Below are positions 42,097 to 50,503 of a stretch of 64,000 bases of DNA, piece by piece. The notes beneath the pieces were generated by a model. That model saw only the letters and a list, made by a program, of their open reading frames with translations. It searched no databases and was not told the origin of the DNA. This stretch comes from Desulfolinea sp964487745. GTDB taxonomy: Bacteria; Chloroflexota; Anaerolineae; Anaerolineales; Villigracilaceae. The DNA is taken from assembly GCA_964487745.1 (NCBI GenBank), contig CAZASG010000001.1, positions 124,001-188,000 of the forward strand, read 5' to 3'. The stretch's first letter is position 1, and each line of letters starts with the position of its first letter. The translations under genes and the position numbers were made by a program.

Positions 42097-43671
42097 TCAA
42101 GCACGGTTCTTTTTACGAGTGCGGATGAACCCGTCCAGAATTACCAAAAGCGTCAAGATGACGATCCACATCACCATTGAGCCAAAGGGTAATGTCTCGA
42201 AGCGGACGTAATATCGGCTTGCGTACCAGTGGGAAAAAAATGCCAGAAAAATGACTTCTACCGTTAAAATGCGCGGCAGCCAAACATCTCGGCGTTCCCG
42301 ATATTTGACCCAAGCCCAAGCAGCGAAAAGGGCTTGCAGAGCGAGAAAAATGACCCGATAACGGGGATTGTCCCATTGGTCGCCACCAGCGCGCAGGGAT
42401 GCGAGGATGATCCAGGTCCAGTTGGCAAGCCCAAACCACGTCCAGATGCGGCGCGCGAGGGGCGAATCCGCTTTGGGGAGGGCAATCAGCCCATAGAGGA
42501 GGAAAGGTGTTAGAAGATACCATCCTGCTGCGCGCAGTATCCCTAATATCTTCCAGATCAGAGTCGTTGGCTCGATGATAGCAGCTGGCAAGACCGGTTG
42601 TACCATCCCGTAAGCTGTGACGAAGGGGATATGAATGCTGGGGGGTATTTCGTCAAAAAGTTTTTGCACCCAACCAGAACCACGTTCAAGTTGATATACG
42701 TCCCACTGGATAGCTCTTTGTAGCCATTCGACAATGATGCCCAGCGGGGTATTTGCGCTAAGCTTTGTTGTGCTCAAGGCAGAAGAAAGAATGAAAATGG
42801 AGAAAAGGAGGAATATTAGAGCAATCGAAATATGCTTGAGTGAAATACTGCTCTTCTCATTTTGGGTAAGTGCGTAGACAACGATGATGATGAGAGTGAT
42901 CAGTGCAATTGCAGGGGAGATAAGTAACATGCCTGCAAAAGCCCCTCCTAAACCAAATTGTGCTGCCTTTGCTTCTCTATCTTTCTGCCAAACTGTAAAA
43001 CCCCACAATGCCAAAGCCACAAAACTGATAAGAAAAGGCTCACGCATTTGGGAGCTGCCCATGAGAATGCTTTCCGGGTAAAGGGCAAAAATCCAGGTAG
43101 CTGGCAGGATAAGTTTTTCACCACCAAGTTCTTTGGTTGCCATCCAAAAGAATGGGATGCCAAGTGTCGCGGCAAAGGCGGCTATGAGAGCAACAAGTAA
43201 AGGACGATGAGCATCTGGAGAGAGATAACGGTATGTACCTGCACTAAGGGCAAGAAGCCCGCCATATTGATCGGTGTGGTCTTTTTGGCTGAAAGCAGCA
43301 AAGAGGGATGCATCACTTTGAGAAAGTTCATAGGCAGCTGTATCGCGCCGAAAGGCATCGAAGAAGACATAACCTGCCTGCTGCTGTTCGCTATCAGGAT
43401 AACCGTTAATGGGCAGATAAACATATAATGTCACGGCCGAGATCAGGCGTAGGAGCAGGGCAAGAGCGAGTATCCAGAGCAAGGGGCGCGGTTTGCCCGT
43501 CCACTTCCAAAGGGCGTGGAGCGCACTGATGCCAAGGAAAAAGATCAATGCTGTAGGCAGAAAGGCGAAGAGATAATTCCCACCTTCGAAAAATGCAAAA
43601 AGCCCCGCAAGAAGCAGGCTCAGAGGAAGGGTTATTTTGATTTCTTTTAACACGGAGGAATTGTACTGCAA
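42097..43671 (-). CDS. Polytopic membrane protein, GT-C-like
   Basis: 524 residues, about 11-12 helices, no family recognised with confidence. An early loop with YVYLPINGYPDSEQQQAGY (acidic DSE) and a later YPESILMGSSQMREP echo GT-C/oligosaccharyl transferase-like proteins. The start is TTG 43671, with GTG 43653 as alternative; neither has a convincing ribosome-binding site. First gene of the glycan run, 60 bases before gmd. Confidence 0.65.
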   Translation of the reverse strand: MQYNSSVLKEIKITLPLSLLLAGLFAFFEGGNYLFAFLPTALIFFLGISALHALWKWTGKPRPLLWILALALLLRLISAVTLYVYLPINGYPDSEQQQAGYVFFDAFRRDTAAYELSQSDASLFAAFSQKDHTDQYGGLLALSAGTYRYLSPDAHRPLLVALIAAFAATLGIPFFWMATKELGGEKLILPATWIFALYPESILMGSSQMREPFLISFVALALWGFTVWQKDREAKAAQFGLGGAFAGMLLISPAIALITLIIIVVYALTQNEKSSISLKHISIALIFLLFSIFILSSALSTTKLSANTPLGIIVEWLQRAIQWDVYQLERGSGWVQKLFDEIPPSIHIPFVTAYGMVQPVLPAAIIEPTTLIWKILGILRAAGWYLLTPFLLYGLIALPKADSPLARRIWTWFGLANWTWIILASLRAGGDQWDNPRYRVIFLALQALFAAWAWVKYRERRDVWLPRILTVEVIFLAFFSHWYASRYYVRFETLPFGSMVMWIVILTLLVILDGFIRTRKKNRA

Positions 43672-43684
43672 AGTCTGGTATTAG

Positions 43685-43721
43685 AAAAACATCCGAAGTC
43701 TTCAAGGCTTCGGATGTTTTT
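43685..43721 (-). terminator. Intrinsic terminator after the 43724 gene
   Basis: 13-base stem (AAAACATCCGAAG and complement) with a nine-base loop and a T run on the minus strand; separates the LURP-like pair from the glycan operon. Confidence 0.9.
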
Positions 43722-43723
43722 GA

Positions 43724-44143
43724 TCACTCTTCGTCGGGCAAGCCACTAGGTTGCTCGAAGCGGATCACTTCTCCATGTACATTGATGATGATCTTGAAAC
43801 CCATCATGCCCATATAGCTGCGCCCTTCGGCAGGAATGCCTGTTTTGAGAATATTCTCGAATTGTTCGTCGATATTCTCAAGTTGTTTTTGGATCATCGC
43901 GCGGGAGAAAATATCATCCTGCCCGAGCATTTTGGCGGTTTGCTCGCCAAGGGCGTCCTCATGACCTTCGATCTGCTCACGCATCATACTCAAAACCTGA
44001 CGGTCGATCTGCTCTGCCGAGATATGACGTTTGAAACCGTCATCGTCCACGACGTAGCAAAGTTCACTACCAACAAAGGTATGCTCAACAGGACGATCAA
44101 ACTCGTCCACGACGAGACCGGCGAAAAGGGGTTCCAGCGCCAT
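43724..44143 (-). CDS. Hypothetical soluble protein paired with LURP-one gene
   Basis: 139 residues from ATG 44143, one base after the upstream stop (TAAtATG coupling). A beta-rich N-terminal part (LEPLFAGLVVDEFDRPVEHTFVGSELCYVVDDDGFKRHIS), then a long charged helix (QVLSMMREQIEGHEDAL onward) and a closing strand. FDRPVE with CYVVDDDGFKRHI suggests a small beta barrel; family not known to me. Context implies work with the LURP-one-like protein. Confidence 0.68.
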   Translation of the reverse strand: MALEPLFAGLVVDEFDRPVEHTFVGSELCYVVDDDGFKRHISAEQIDRQVLSMMREQIEGHEDALGEQTAKMLGQDDIFSRAMIQKQLENIDEQFENILKTGIPAEGRSYMGMMGFKIIINVHGEVIRFEQPSGLPDEE

Positions 44144-44144
44144 A

Positions 44145-44720
44145 TTATTGCTGGCGTCCTTCCACTGCAGCAAGCAGGATCGCAGCAGCGATACCCAGAC
44201 GACGATCTAATTGGTTGGCCGTGTCCATCGTAAAATCAAGATCGAGTTCATAGCGGAAGATATTGAAACGCTGTTTCAGGTCAGCGACGCGACTTTGCCC
44301 GATGGTGATGTCGTAGTTCTGCGGAATGAGATTGACAAGAAAACGACGGATCAGGGCAAGCTTCATGCTGTCTTCAAAAAGGGAGCCGATCACTTGTTCA
44401 GAAGAATTTAGCACTTCCCATTCATCACGGAACATAGACTGTAATCCCCTGCGGCGCAGGGTACCAACATGCTGATTGGTGGTGGCATCCACAACATCAT
44501 ATGCGGCAGAAAAGTCGATGATCTGGCGGGCTTTGATGCTAAGTACTTCCTGGCTTTTGGCTTCATCAGAGTAAACGCGAATATCTTCGCGCAGTTTGAA
44601 CATCTTTTGCTCACTGAACAAAACCAGTTGCTCGTTCGGGGCATAGAAGCGGAATTTGCCGGTCATGGCAAAGGTTTGACGTTTGAGTAGGTACTGCTTG
44701 TACATAAAAGCGGAATGCAT
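44145..44720 (-). CDS. LURP-one-related/scramblase-like family protein
   Basis: 191 residues from ATG 44720 (TTGGAGG upstream; the TTG four codons earlier overlaps that site). The LURP-one/Tubby-like beta-barrel architecture shows in YLLKRQTFAMTGKFRFY, then VLSIKARQII, GTLRRRGLQSMFRDEWEVLN and the closing helix LDRRLGIAAAILLAAVEG. The family is found in bacteria and plants; it is related to phospholipid scramblases and its bacterial role is unknown. Confidence 0.83.
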   Translation of the reverse strand: MHSAFMYKQYLLKRQTFAMTGKFRFYAPNEQLVLFSEQKMFKLREDIRVYSDEAKSQEVLSIKARQIIDFSAAYDVVDATTNQHVGTLRRRGLQSMFRDEWEVLNSSEQVIGSLFEDSMKLALIRRFLVNLIPQNYDITIGQSRVADLKQRFNIFRYELDLDFTMDTANQLDRRLGIAAAILLAAVEGRQQ

Positions 44721-44771
44721 TTGGTCCTCCAAGCGTTTAAAAATTTACTTTACCAAAGAGTTTTTTTTACT

Positions 44772-47057
44772 CTAAGGAGTAGGGAGTTTGTTCCAATACC
44801 ATAGGTAATTGCTAAAACCGCTACGATCTTGAAACTCTCCTATATATTCTATTTTTACGTCATCATGCAGAAATGTTTCCAAAGGAAGCTTTTCTTCAAC
44901 ATACCAATGACGAGTATTTTCAACCACGATCCACCCACTATCATTATCATCTATTGCTTCTGCGTCAAATGAAGCTTCATAGATTTTTGCATATCTTGGA
45001 TATTCTGTAAATTTAGCATATCTTCCATAATATTTTGATATAAGAACATCATTTGGTGTAACATTCTGAATTAGAAAACCATTTATCTCTTCAAAGCCAA
45101 TATGGGCTGAATAGGTGATCGCAGAACGGGTATCAGATGTGTGGACAGTAATTTGTTTTAGATTAAAAACTCCAAAAAAAACGAGTAGAAAAAGCGTGTT
45201 TCGAAAGAGATCATTTTTAATAAAACTCTTGCTAAGATGATAAAGGGAATATAAACCCATTGCCAGCAACAGGATGTACCATAATTGCATATGGAGAAAG
45301 AAACGAGGCGCATAATCAAAATCAAAAAGTAAAACAAAGAGAATAAGCGAAAGAAAATAGAGTACAGCTATAAACAATGGAATAAAATTCTTTTTCTTTA
45401 TGCGCATGCTCCAGAAGTATGTCAAAATGATACTTAATATGGGAAGTAAAAGGATACGATCATAATACCATTGTACAGGAGGGTTAAAGAAAAATTGGCT
45501 TAGAAGAATAAAAGCATTATTATTTCCCAAATTTCTAAGAGGCTCAGCTAAAGTTAGACTTCCTAAGAAAATCTCCATCTCAATAACAGAGAGCGTTCGA
45601 AAATATATTACAAAAAGTAGAACTCCAGCAATAAAAAGTGTCAAACCAAAAAGAATATTCTCCTTGGCTTTTAAATCAAATTTTGCTACCAAGAACATAA
45701 AAAACACAAAATAAGGGAGAGCAATTACTTTAAAGGTTGAGAAAGGGTCAATAGCGATTGCAAACACAAGAGGCAGAGAGATGATAAAAGCCAGCATGAT
45801 CCTTTTTGGGGTAAATATGGCTTTCCACTCAGAAACTATGACTTTTTCGGGGAAATCGTTAAGAAAAGCTATTAAGCCTAACAAAATAAGGTAAAAGAAA
45901 AAAGGATGATAGGCGTATTCTCTAACAGAACGAGAGAGCGCTATCACCCATGGGCTTGTTATATATAGAGCGGAAGAAAGAAGCGCAATATTTTTATTAA
46001 TCTTTCGCCCCAAAAAGTATAAAGGAATAATTGCTAAACTATTCAGAATAATTCCCGGTAAACGTGCAGACCAAACATATATACCAAAAATTGTAAAAAA
46101 CGCTTTTACAGGAAAAGTAACGAGATATAAACCTCGTTGATAGACATCTTTTAGATGCGCCCCATTTAGAAGATTTTTTGCAGCATTTAGATGATTGTAT
46201 TCTTCAAGATGGGGAGGGAGTCCCTCTATATTGATAAGTCGTATACAAAATGTAAAAACAAACAAGAAAAAAACAATTATCCATTCATTATTTTGAAAAG
46301 AAAATTCTTTATTTGAAACTATTTCATTTTCAAATTCATGTAACCATTCAAAGCGTTTCGACCAAACACCCAAAAGGGAAAAAAGGATTATGGTTGAAAA
46401 AAATATACTCCCTATGATATATCCTGCTTCACGTGTAGCAAACCATGGCACATGTAGTTCTCGTGTAAAAACAAACTTTTCTCCAAGAGAAGAATCTAAA
46501 GAGATGTTTTCTCCTTGTCCATCCCAAGAGAAGAAGAAGCGATCACTCCCTTGTGTACCTACAATGATCGCAATCTCTTCTCCAGGCCTTCCTTCCCAGT
46601 AAAATGAATCCTCGGAAAAATACCGTATTTCTTCAAAGGGAATATTTCCAAAAGAGGTGCTGAACCACGTCAGAAAAACAGCACCCGTTTCTTCTTCTGG
46701 ACTTAGAGAGACATCAAATTTGTGCACAGGAAGCAGAAAATCCACGTAACTATTCGCATCTAACCACTGGCTCGTCGTTGTAAAAAAAAGCGTAGGGCCT
46801 ATTAGCAAGGTTAGGAAAATCACGGTGTATTGTTCTTTTTTCGAAAGAAAGGCAAATTGTTTCATCCCCCATTTCAGGGTATATCTATATATAATTGCTC
46901 CTAAAAAAACAAGAAAAACTATAAATACAAAAAATCTTTTACTGCCTATTGGGAGCAAAGCTACATTGAGATGACTTGAAACAAAAAGTGCAAATATTGC
47001 ACCTAGAACTAAAGCTAAAACACTTAACCATACACCACTTATCTGTTTTTTTTTCAT
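44772..47057 (-). CDS. GT39/ArnT-like membrane glycosyltransferase with extra exported segment
   Basis: 761 residues from ATG 47057, just 4 bases past the transpeptidase stop. Two N-terminal helices are followed by a ~150-residue loop (about 90-200) rich in Trp/Phe and then helices of a GT-C core: the motif LPPHLEEYNHLNAAKNLLNGAH (catalytic-loop acidic pair EE) and ARLPGIILNSLAIIPLYFLGRKI. AT-rich. Last gene of the envelope operon: a transferase next to Thr/Pro-rich exported proteins could O-glycosylate them (inference). Confidence 0.78.
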   Translation of the reverse strand: MKKKQISGVWLSVLALVLGAIFALFVSSHLNVALLPIGSKRFFVFIVFLVFLGAIIYRYTLKWGMKQFAFLSKKEQYTVIFLTLLIGPTLFFTTTSQWLDANSYVDFLLPVHKFDVSLSPEEETGAVFLTWFSTSFGNIPFEEIRYFSEDSFYWEGRPGEEIAIIVGTQGSDRFFFSWDGQGENISLDSSLGEKFVFTRELHVPWFATREAGYIIGSIFFSTIILFSLLGVWSKRFEWLHEFENEIVSNKEFSFQNNEWIIVFFLFVFTFCIRLINIEGLPPHLEEYNHLNAAKNLLNGAHLKDVYQRGLYLVTFPVKAFFTIFGIYVWSARLPGIILNSLAIIPLYFLGRKINKNIALLSSALYITSPWVIALSRSVREYAYHPFFFYLILLGLIAFLNDFPEKVIVSEWKAIFTPKRIMLAFIISLPLVFAIAIDPFSTFKVIALPYFVFFMFLVAKFDLKAKENILFGLTLFIAGVLLFVIYFRTLSVIEMEIFLGSLTLAEPLRNLGNNNAFILLSQFFFNPPVQWYYDRILLLPILSIILTYFWSMRIKKKNFIPLFIAVLYFLSLILFVLLFDFDYAPRFFLHMQLWYILLLAMGLYSLYHLSKSFIKNDLFRNTLFLLVFFGVFNLKQITVHTSDTRSAITYSAHIGFEEINGFLIQNVTPNDVLISKYYGRYAKFTEYPRYAKIYEASFDAEAIDDNDSGWIVVENTRHWYVEEKLPLETFLHDDVKIEYIGEFQDRSGFSNYLWYWNKLPTP

Positions 47058-47061
47058 TTGT

Positions 47062-48102
47062 TTAGCGATTATCCACAACTTCAACGCGCGTCCCCTCACC
47101 CGGTAGATGGAGATAATCCTCCCCCGGCGGGACGTATGGGTTTGTCCACAAGTAGATAAATTTTGCCACATTATCGGGCGCATTCACACACCCGTGGCTG
47201 CGCGGGTCACCAAAGTCATTATGCCAGTAGGCACCGTGGAAGGCATCGCCATTTCCGGTAAAGAACGAGACCCAGGGAACGCCCGGTAGGTCGTAATTAG
47301 CAGCGTCGCCAGCGCCATCCGTCATATGAACGGAGGGGGCCTTGTGGTATGTACTAAAGGTTCCGGTGGGGGTTGGGGTTCCGCCCCAGCCGCTGGCAAC
47401 GAGAGATGTCATCACGGGCACGTCGCCTTCATAGGCAGTCATTGTTTGGGTGGCGATGTCAACGTAGATATGCTTTTCTTCGGGCGCCACGTCCGGGGAA
47501 ATGGGAGCAAGCTCATCGTCCGGGACGATGCGCAGACAATAGCTGGGCACAAAGAAATGGTCTTTGGTCAGCCGATCAAAGATGCGATACCAGTAGGTCC
47601 CATCCCCTGGGTCCTGCACGATCTGGTTGACCCAATGCGTCGTCCCGTGGTAGTAGCGCATCTTGGGACGGAAGATAAATCCCGCACCCAGTCGAATAGG
47701 CATAAAGGGGACGGTCATCTCTGCCAGCGCGCCTTCTGCCGGGATGTCGAAGACAGGCAGATTATAGGATGTGTAGACCGGCTGTAGATATGCTGAATGG
47801 GCGAAACCCTCGTCTCCGATGCGATACCAGGTGTGGTTATAGGCGTGCTCACCTTCAATGAACAATTCTTCGGTGATGGGCAGGATAACGTCCCTACCAT
47901 AGACTTTGACCACATTCCCACTAAAGGATGGTTTGTCGTAAATGGTCAGGCTGCTCCAAGTGGTACGCCCCTGCCTTTGGAGTGGCGGCGCTCCTGCTTC
48001 GACCTTGAAAAGCCCCAACTCAGACATGAGTAATCCGAGCATTCCGGCTGCACTGAATTTGAGAAAATCTCTACGAGTAAAAGTGGATGGTAAATTCTTC
48101 AT
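47062..48102 (-). CDS. Tat-exported L,D-transpeptidase (YkuD)
   Basis: 346 residues from ATG 48102. A twin-arginine signal TRRDFLKFSAAGMLGLLMS (9-27) predicts export folded. Two SH3-like segments follow, then the YkuD domain ends with HGAYWHNDFGDPRSHGCVN, which holds catalytic H and C (SHGC). Such enzymes cross-link peptidoglycan 3-3 or attach proteins to it. Separated from LDT at 48408 by a small membrane-protein gene; all in one operon. Confidence 0.9.
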   Translation of the reverse strand: MKNLPSTFTRRDFLKFSAAGMLGLLMSELGLFKVEAGAPPLQRQGRTTWSSLTIYDKPSFSGNVVKVYGRDVILPITEELFIEGEHAYNHTWYRIGDEGFAHSAYLQPVYTSYNLPVFDIPAEGALAEMTVPFMPIRLGAGFIFRPKMRYYHGTTHWVNQIVQDPGDGTYWYRIFDRLTKDHFFVPSYCLRIVPDDELAPISPDVAPEEKHIYVDIATQTMTAYEGDVPVMTSLVASGWGGTPTPTGTFSTYHKAPSVHMTDGAGDAANYDLPGVPWVSFFTGNGDAFHGAYWHNDFGDPRSHGCVNAPDNVAKFIYLWTNPYVPPGEDYLHLPGEGTRVEVVDNR

Positions 48103-48106
48103 TGGG

Positions 48107-48379
48107 TTATTTGAAGGTATAAGTATTCTGTTTGCTTCTGTATTTCCGGACAATAATATTTGTCAGCAAGACTACGCCTGAAAATACCGTTCCTAGAATA
48201 ATATTGAGAGGGAATCGGGCAATGGCAAAACCTAAAAACATGCCTGCTGCAAAGGAAAATGCGATGGCAAGATACCACGACCACTTGGGAATGTCCTTGC
48301 CAAAATAAAAGTGATGAACGGAAATTGTCGTTAGAATGATAAAGATGATGCTGATCTTATCTAGTGTTGCTTCTTCCAT
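48107..48379 (-). CDS. Small three-helix membrane protein within the LDT operon
   Basis: 90 residues; hydrophobic segments at about 8-22, 34-53 and 57-75, basic end (RKYRSKQNTYTFK). No family known to me. AAGGAG lies about 17 bases upstream, a wide spacing. Placed 28 bases after one L,D-transpeptidase and 4 bases before another, so probably cotranslated; a role in the envelope is inferred from place only. Confidence 0.7.
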   Translation of the reverse strand: MEEATLDKISIIFIILTTISVHHFYFGKDIPKWSWYLAIAFSFAAGMFLGFAIARFPLNIILGTVFSGVVLLTNIIVRKYRSKQNTYTFK

Positions 48380-48407
48380 AAGGATGTTTTCCTAAATCTC
48401 CTTCTTA

Positions 48408-49451
48408 CTAAAAAATTTCAACAGGCGTGCCAGTATACCCGTAAACGAATTCTTTTTCAGGCGGCACAACGGGATTTGCCCAACGATAAAGCCATTTGGC
48501 ACTTTGGGCTGTCATATTGATGCAGCCATGGCTGCGCGGCGCGCCGAAGTCATTATGCCAGTAAGTGCCGTGGAAGGAAATCCCACCTTTGGTGATGTAT
48601 AAAACCCAGGGAACGCCAGGTAAATCGTATCCGTTACTGGCAAGATTATTCGACGCCATATGACGGCTGGGACGTTTGTAATAGGTGATGAACGAGCCAT
48701 CCGGGGTGTAGAATTTTCCATCAATGAAGCGGGTGCCAGTCGAGACACGCGCCGCGTAAACGGGGCGGTTGTTCTCATAGGCGATAACGAGTTGTTCACG
48801 CAAGCGCACATCGATGCGTTTAAGGTAGTTCGGCACGTCGGGGGAGATAGGGATTAGCTCCGCGTCAGGGATGGGGCGCAAATGCGAGGCGAGCACATAA
48901 TATTTTTCATCGTTCCATTTGTCATCGCGGAGCAGATACCAGACTTTATTTGTTTCTTCGTTGGTGACTGTCTCGACGATCCAGTGCGTGGTTTCGTAAT
49001 AAAGACGATAGGCCAACTCGGCATCGTCATCCGGTTCGCGACGCGCATCCGTGTAAGGGACGCTCACTTCAGCAAGGCTGCCTGTTTTTCCATGTTTGTA
49101 GATGGGTTTGTTCAGGCGCGTCAGCACAGGCTGGATGTCGCCTGAGTAGGCATAGCCTTCTTCCCCGATCTTGTACCAGACACGATTATAGGCTTCAACA
49201 TCGTCGCTGATCTCCACACCCGTGATCGGCAGAAGAATATCCTGCCAATGCTCATCGACCACATCTGTGTCAAAGGAGGGGGCGGCGTAGACCTGTAGAT
49301 GCTCGGCGGCAACCCGTCCCTTTTGATCCGGTAGCAAGCCGGAGGCGGCGCTCGTTTTCGTCAATCCAGGGAAGAGGGCGCTAAGGAGACCGACTCCTGT
49401 AAGTTTCAGGAAGTCGCGTCGGGAGAGAAAATCTAATCGGGGAGACATCAT
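48408..49451 (-). CDS. Tat-exported L,D-transpeptidase (YkuD)
   Basis: 347 residues. Tat signal SRRDFLKLTGVGLLSALFPG (10-29). Middle segment resembles paired SH3-like repeats as in the 47062 product (both share an RVWYKIGEEGYAYS-like stretch), so the two are paralogues. Catalytic motif HGTYWHNDFGAPRSHGCIN near the end. The start overlaps the stop of the upstream gene by one base (TAATG). Confidence 0.91.
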   Translation of the reverse strand: MMSPRLDFLSRRDFLKLTGVGLLSALFPGLTKTSAASGLLPDQKGRVAAEHLQVYAAPSFDTDVVDEHWQDILLPITGVEISDDVEAYNRVWYKIGEEGYAYSGDIQPVLTRLNKPIYKHGKTGSLAEVSVPYTDARREPDDDAELAYRLYYETTHWIVETVTNEETNKVWYLLRDDKWNDEKYYVLASHLRPIPDAELIPISPDVPNYLKRIDVRLREQLVIAYENNRPVYAARVSTGTRFIDGKFYTPDGSFITYYKRPSRHMASNNLASNGYDLPGVPWVLYITKGGISFHGTYWHNDFGAPRSHGCINMTAQSAKWLYRWANPVVPPEKEFVYGYTGTPVEIF

Positions 49452-50503
49452 TAGTAATGAATATAAACTCTTGTTCCCAATGGGGCAAAATTAAATAGCC
49501 AGGCAGCATCGGATGTACGAAGGTTCACACAACCATGTGACATCGGTGTGCCAAAATTATTATGCCAGTAGGTGCCATGAAAACCATAGCCTTTGTAAAA
49601 ATACATGGCATAGGGAACATCGGTAAGGTAGTAGCCAGGACCAGACATCGTGGTGGAAACGTATTTAAGGTAAATACGATACGTACCTGTAACGGTGGGA
49701 GTCTGCCAGGTGCCCGTTGAAACGATAAATGAATTCACCAAGGTATCGCCCGCGTAAGCATTTACACGCTGCTGCGTCAGATTAACTTCAAGCCAATGCG
49801 CACCGCCACCGGTCACTGGTGGGTTTGTGGCTGTTGGTGGGGGCGGCTTGGGCGTATTGGTTGGTTTTGGCGTATTTGTCGGCAGGGGTGTCTTCGTCGG
49901 AGTGAAGGTAAATGTCGGCGTTGGCGTATCTGTCGGTGTAGGCGTCAGCGTAAAGGTCGGGGTTGGTGTGAAGGTGGGCGTGGGAGTAAAAGTCGCTGTA
50001 GGGGACGGGGTGTAGGTCGGTTTGCTGATATTTGCCTGTCCCCAATGTTGCTGCGTAATGGATGCAGTAGCTGTTGGCGCGCTGCCGAAGAGTGCCATCG
50101 CGGGGGATGCTGTCGCTGCCCAGACAACAACGGCGACGAGACAAACGAGGGCGAACCCGCCCACAAAGAGTAGAGGCGACCTTTTCTTTTTCTCACGTGG
50201 AGGCTTGCTCGGTGGCACCGGTTTCGCATGAAGCGGTTCCGTTTGTGATCGCAATCGCTTCTGCGCCCAAGCCATCCCCTTACGGGCGTTCTCGCTTTCG
50301 GGATTAACTTTAAGCGCCTGCTCCAAAAACTTGATGCTGGCTTGGGGTTTGGATACTTTCGCCAGGATCAGCCAGGCTTCCTCCAGCATTGGGTCGGCTT
50401 GGGCGGCACGTTTTGCCCAGGCATAGGCATTGCGCCTATCGCCGATCTTCAGGGCTGCGTGAGCCTGTTGCAGAGCTTCGTGGGCTTGGGAGCTTTCTAC
50501 CAT
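49451..50503 (-). CDS. L,D-transpeptidase with TPR-like N-terminus, TM helix and Thr/Pro linker
   Basis: 350 residues from ATG 50503, which overlaps the upstream stop. Residues ~1-75 form TPR-like helices (EALQQAHAALKIGDRRNAY, EEAWLILAKVSKPQ) facing the cytosol; one helix (LLFVGGFALVCLVAVVVWA, about 105-123) anchors it; a ~70-residue Thr/Pro linker made of PTPTFT-type units follows; the YkuD domain ends HGTYWHNNFGTPMSHGC. A Thr/Pro linker of this kind suits O-glycosylation. Confidence 0.9.
   Translation of the reverse strand: MVESSQAHEALQQAHAALKIGDRRNAYAWAKRAAQADPMLEEAWLILAKVSKPQASIKFLEQALKVNPESENARKGMAWAQKRLRSQTEPLHAKPVPPSKPPREKKKRSPLLFVGGFALVCLVAVVVWAATASPAMALFGSAPTATASITQQHWGQANISKPTYTPSPTATFTPTPTFTPTPTFTLTPTPTDTPTPTFTFTPTKTPLPTNTPKPTNTPKPPPPTATNPPVTGGGAHWLEVNLTQQRVNAYAGDTLVNSFIVSTGTWQTPTVTGTYRIYLKYVSTTMSGPGYYLTDVPYAMYFYKGYGFHGTYWHNNFGTPMSHGCVNLRTSDAAWLFNFAPLGTRVYIHY

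Noticed and set aside
47107..47787. Plus-strand frames opposite the 47062-48102 transpeptidase
   Set aside because: They contain no domain and lie fully antisense to a gene with a complete SHGC motif and Tat signal.
49827..50015. Open frame on the + strand with repeating Gly-Val units
   Set aside because: It is the antisense shadow of the Thr/Pro-rich linker of the L,D-transpeptidase on the minus strand.
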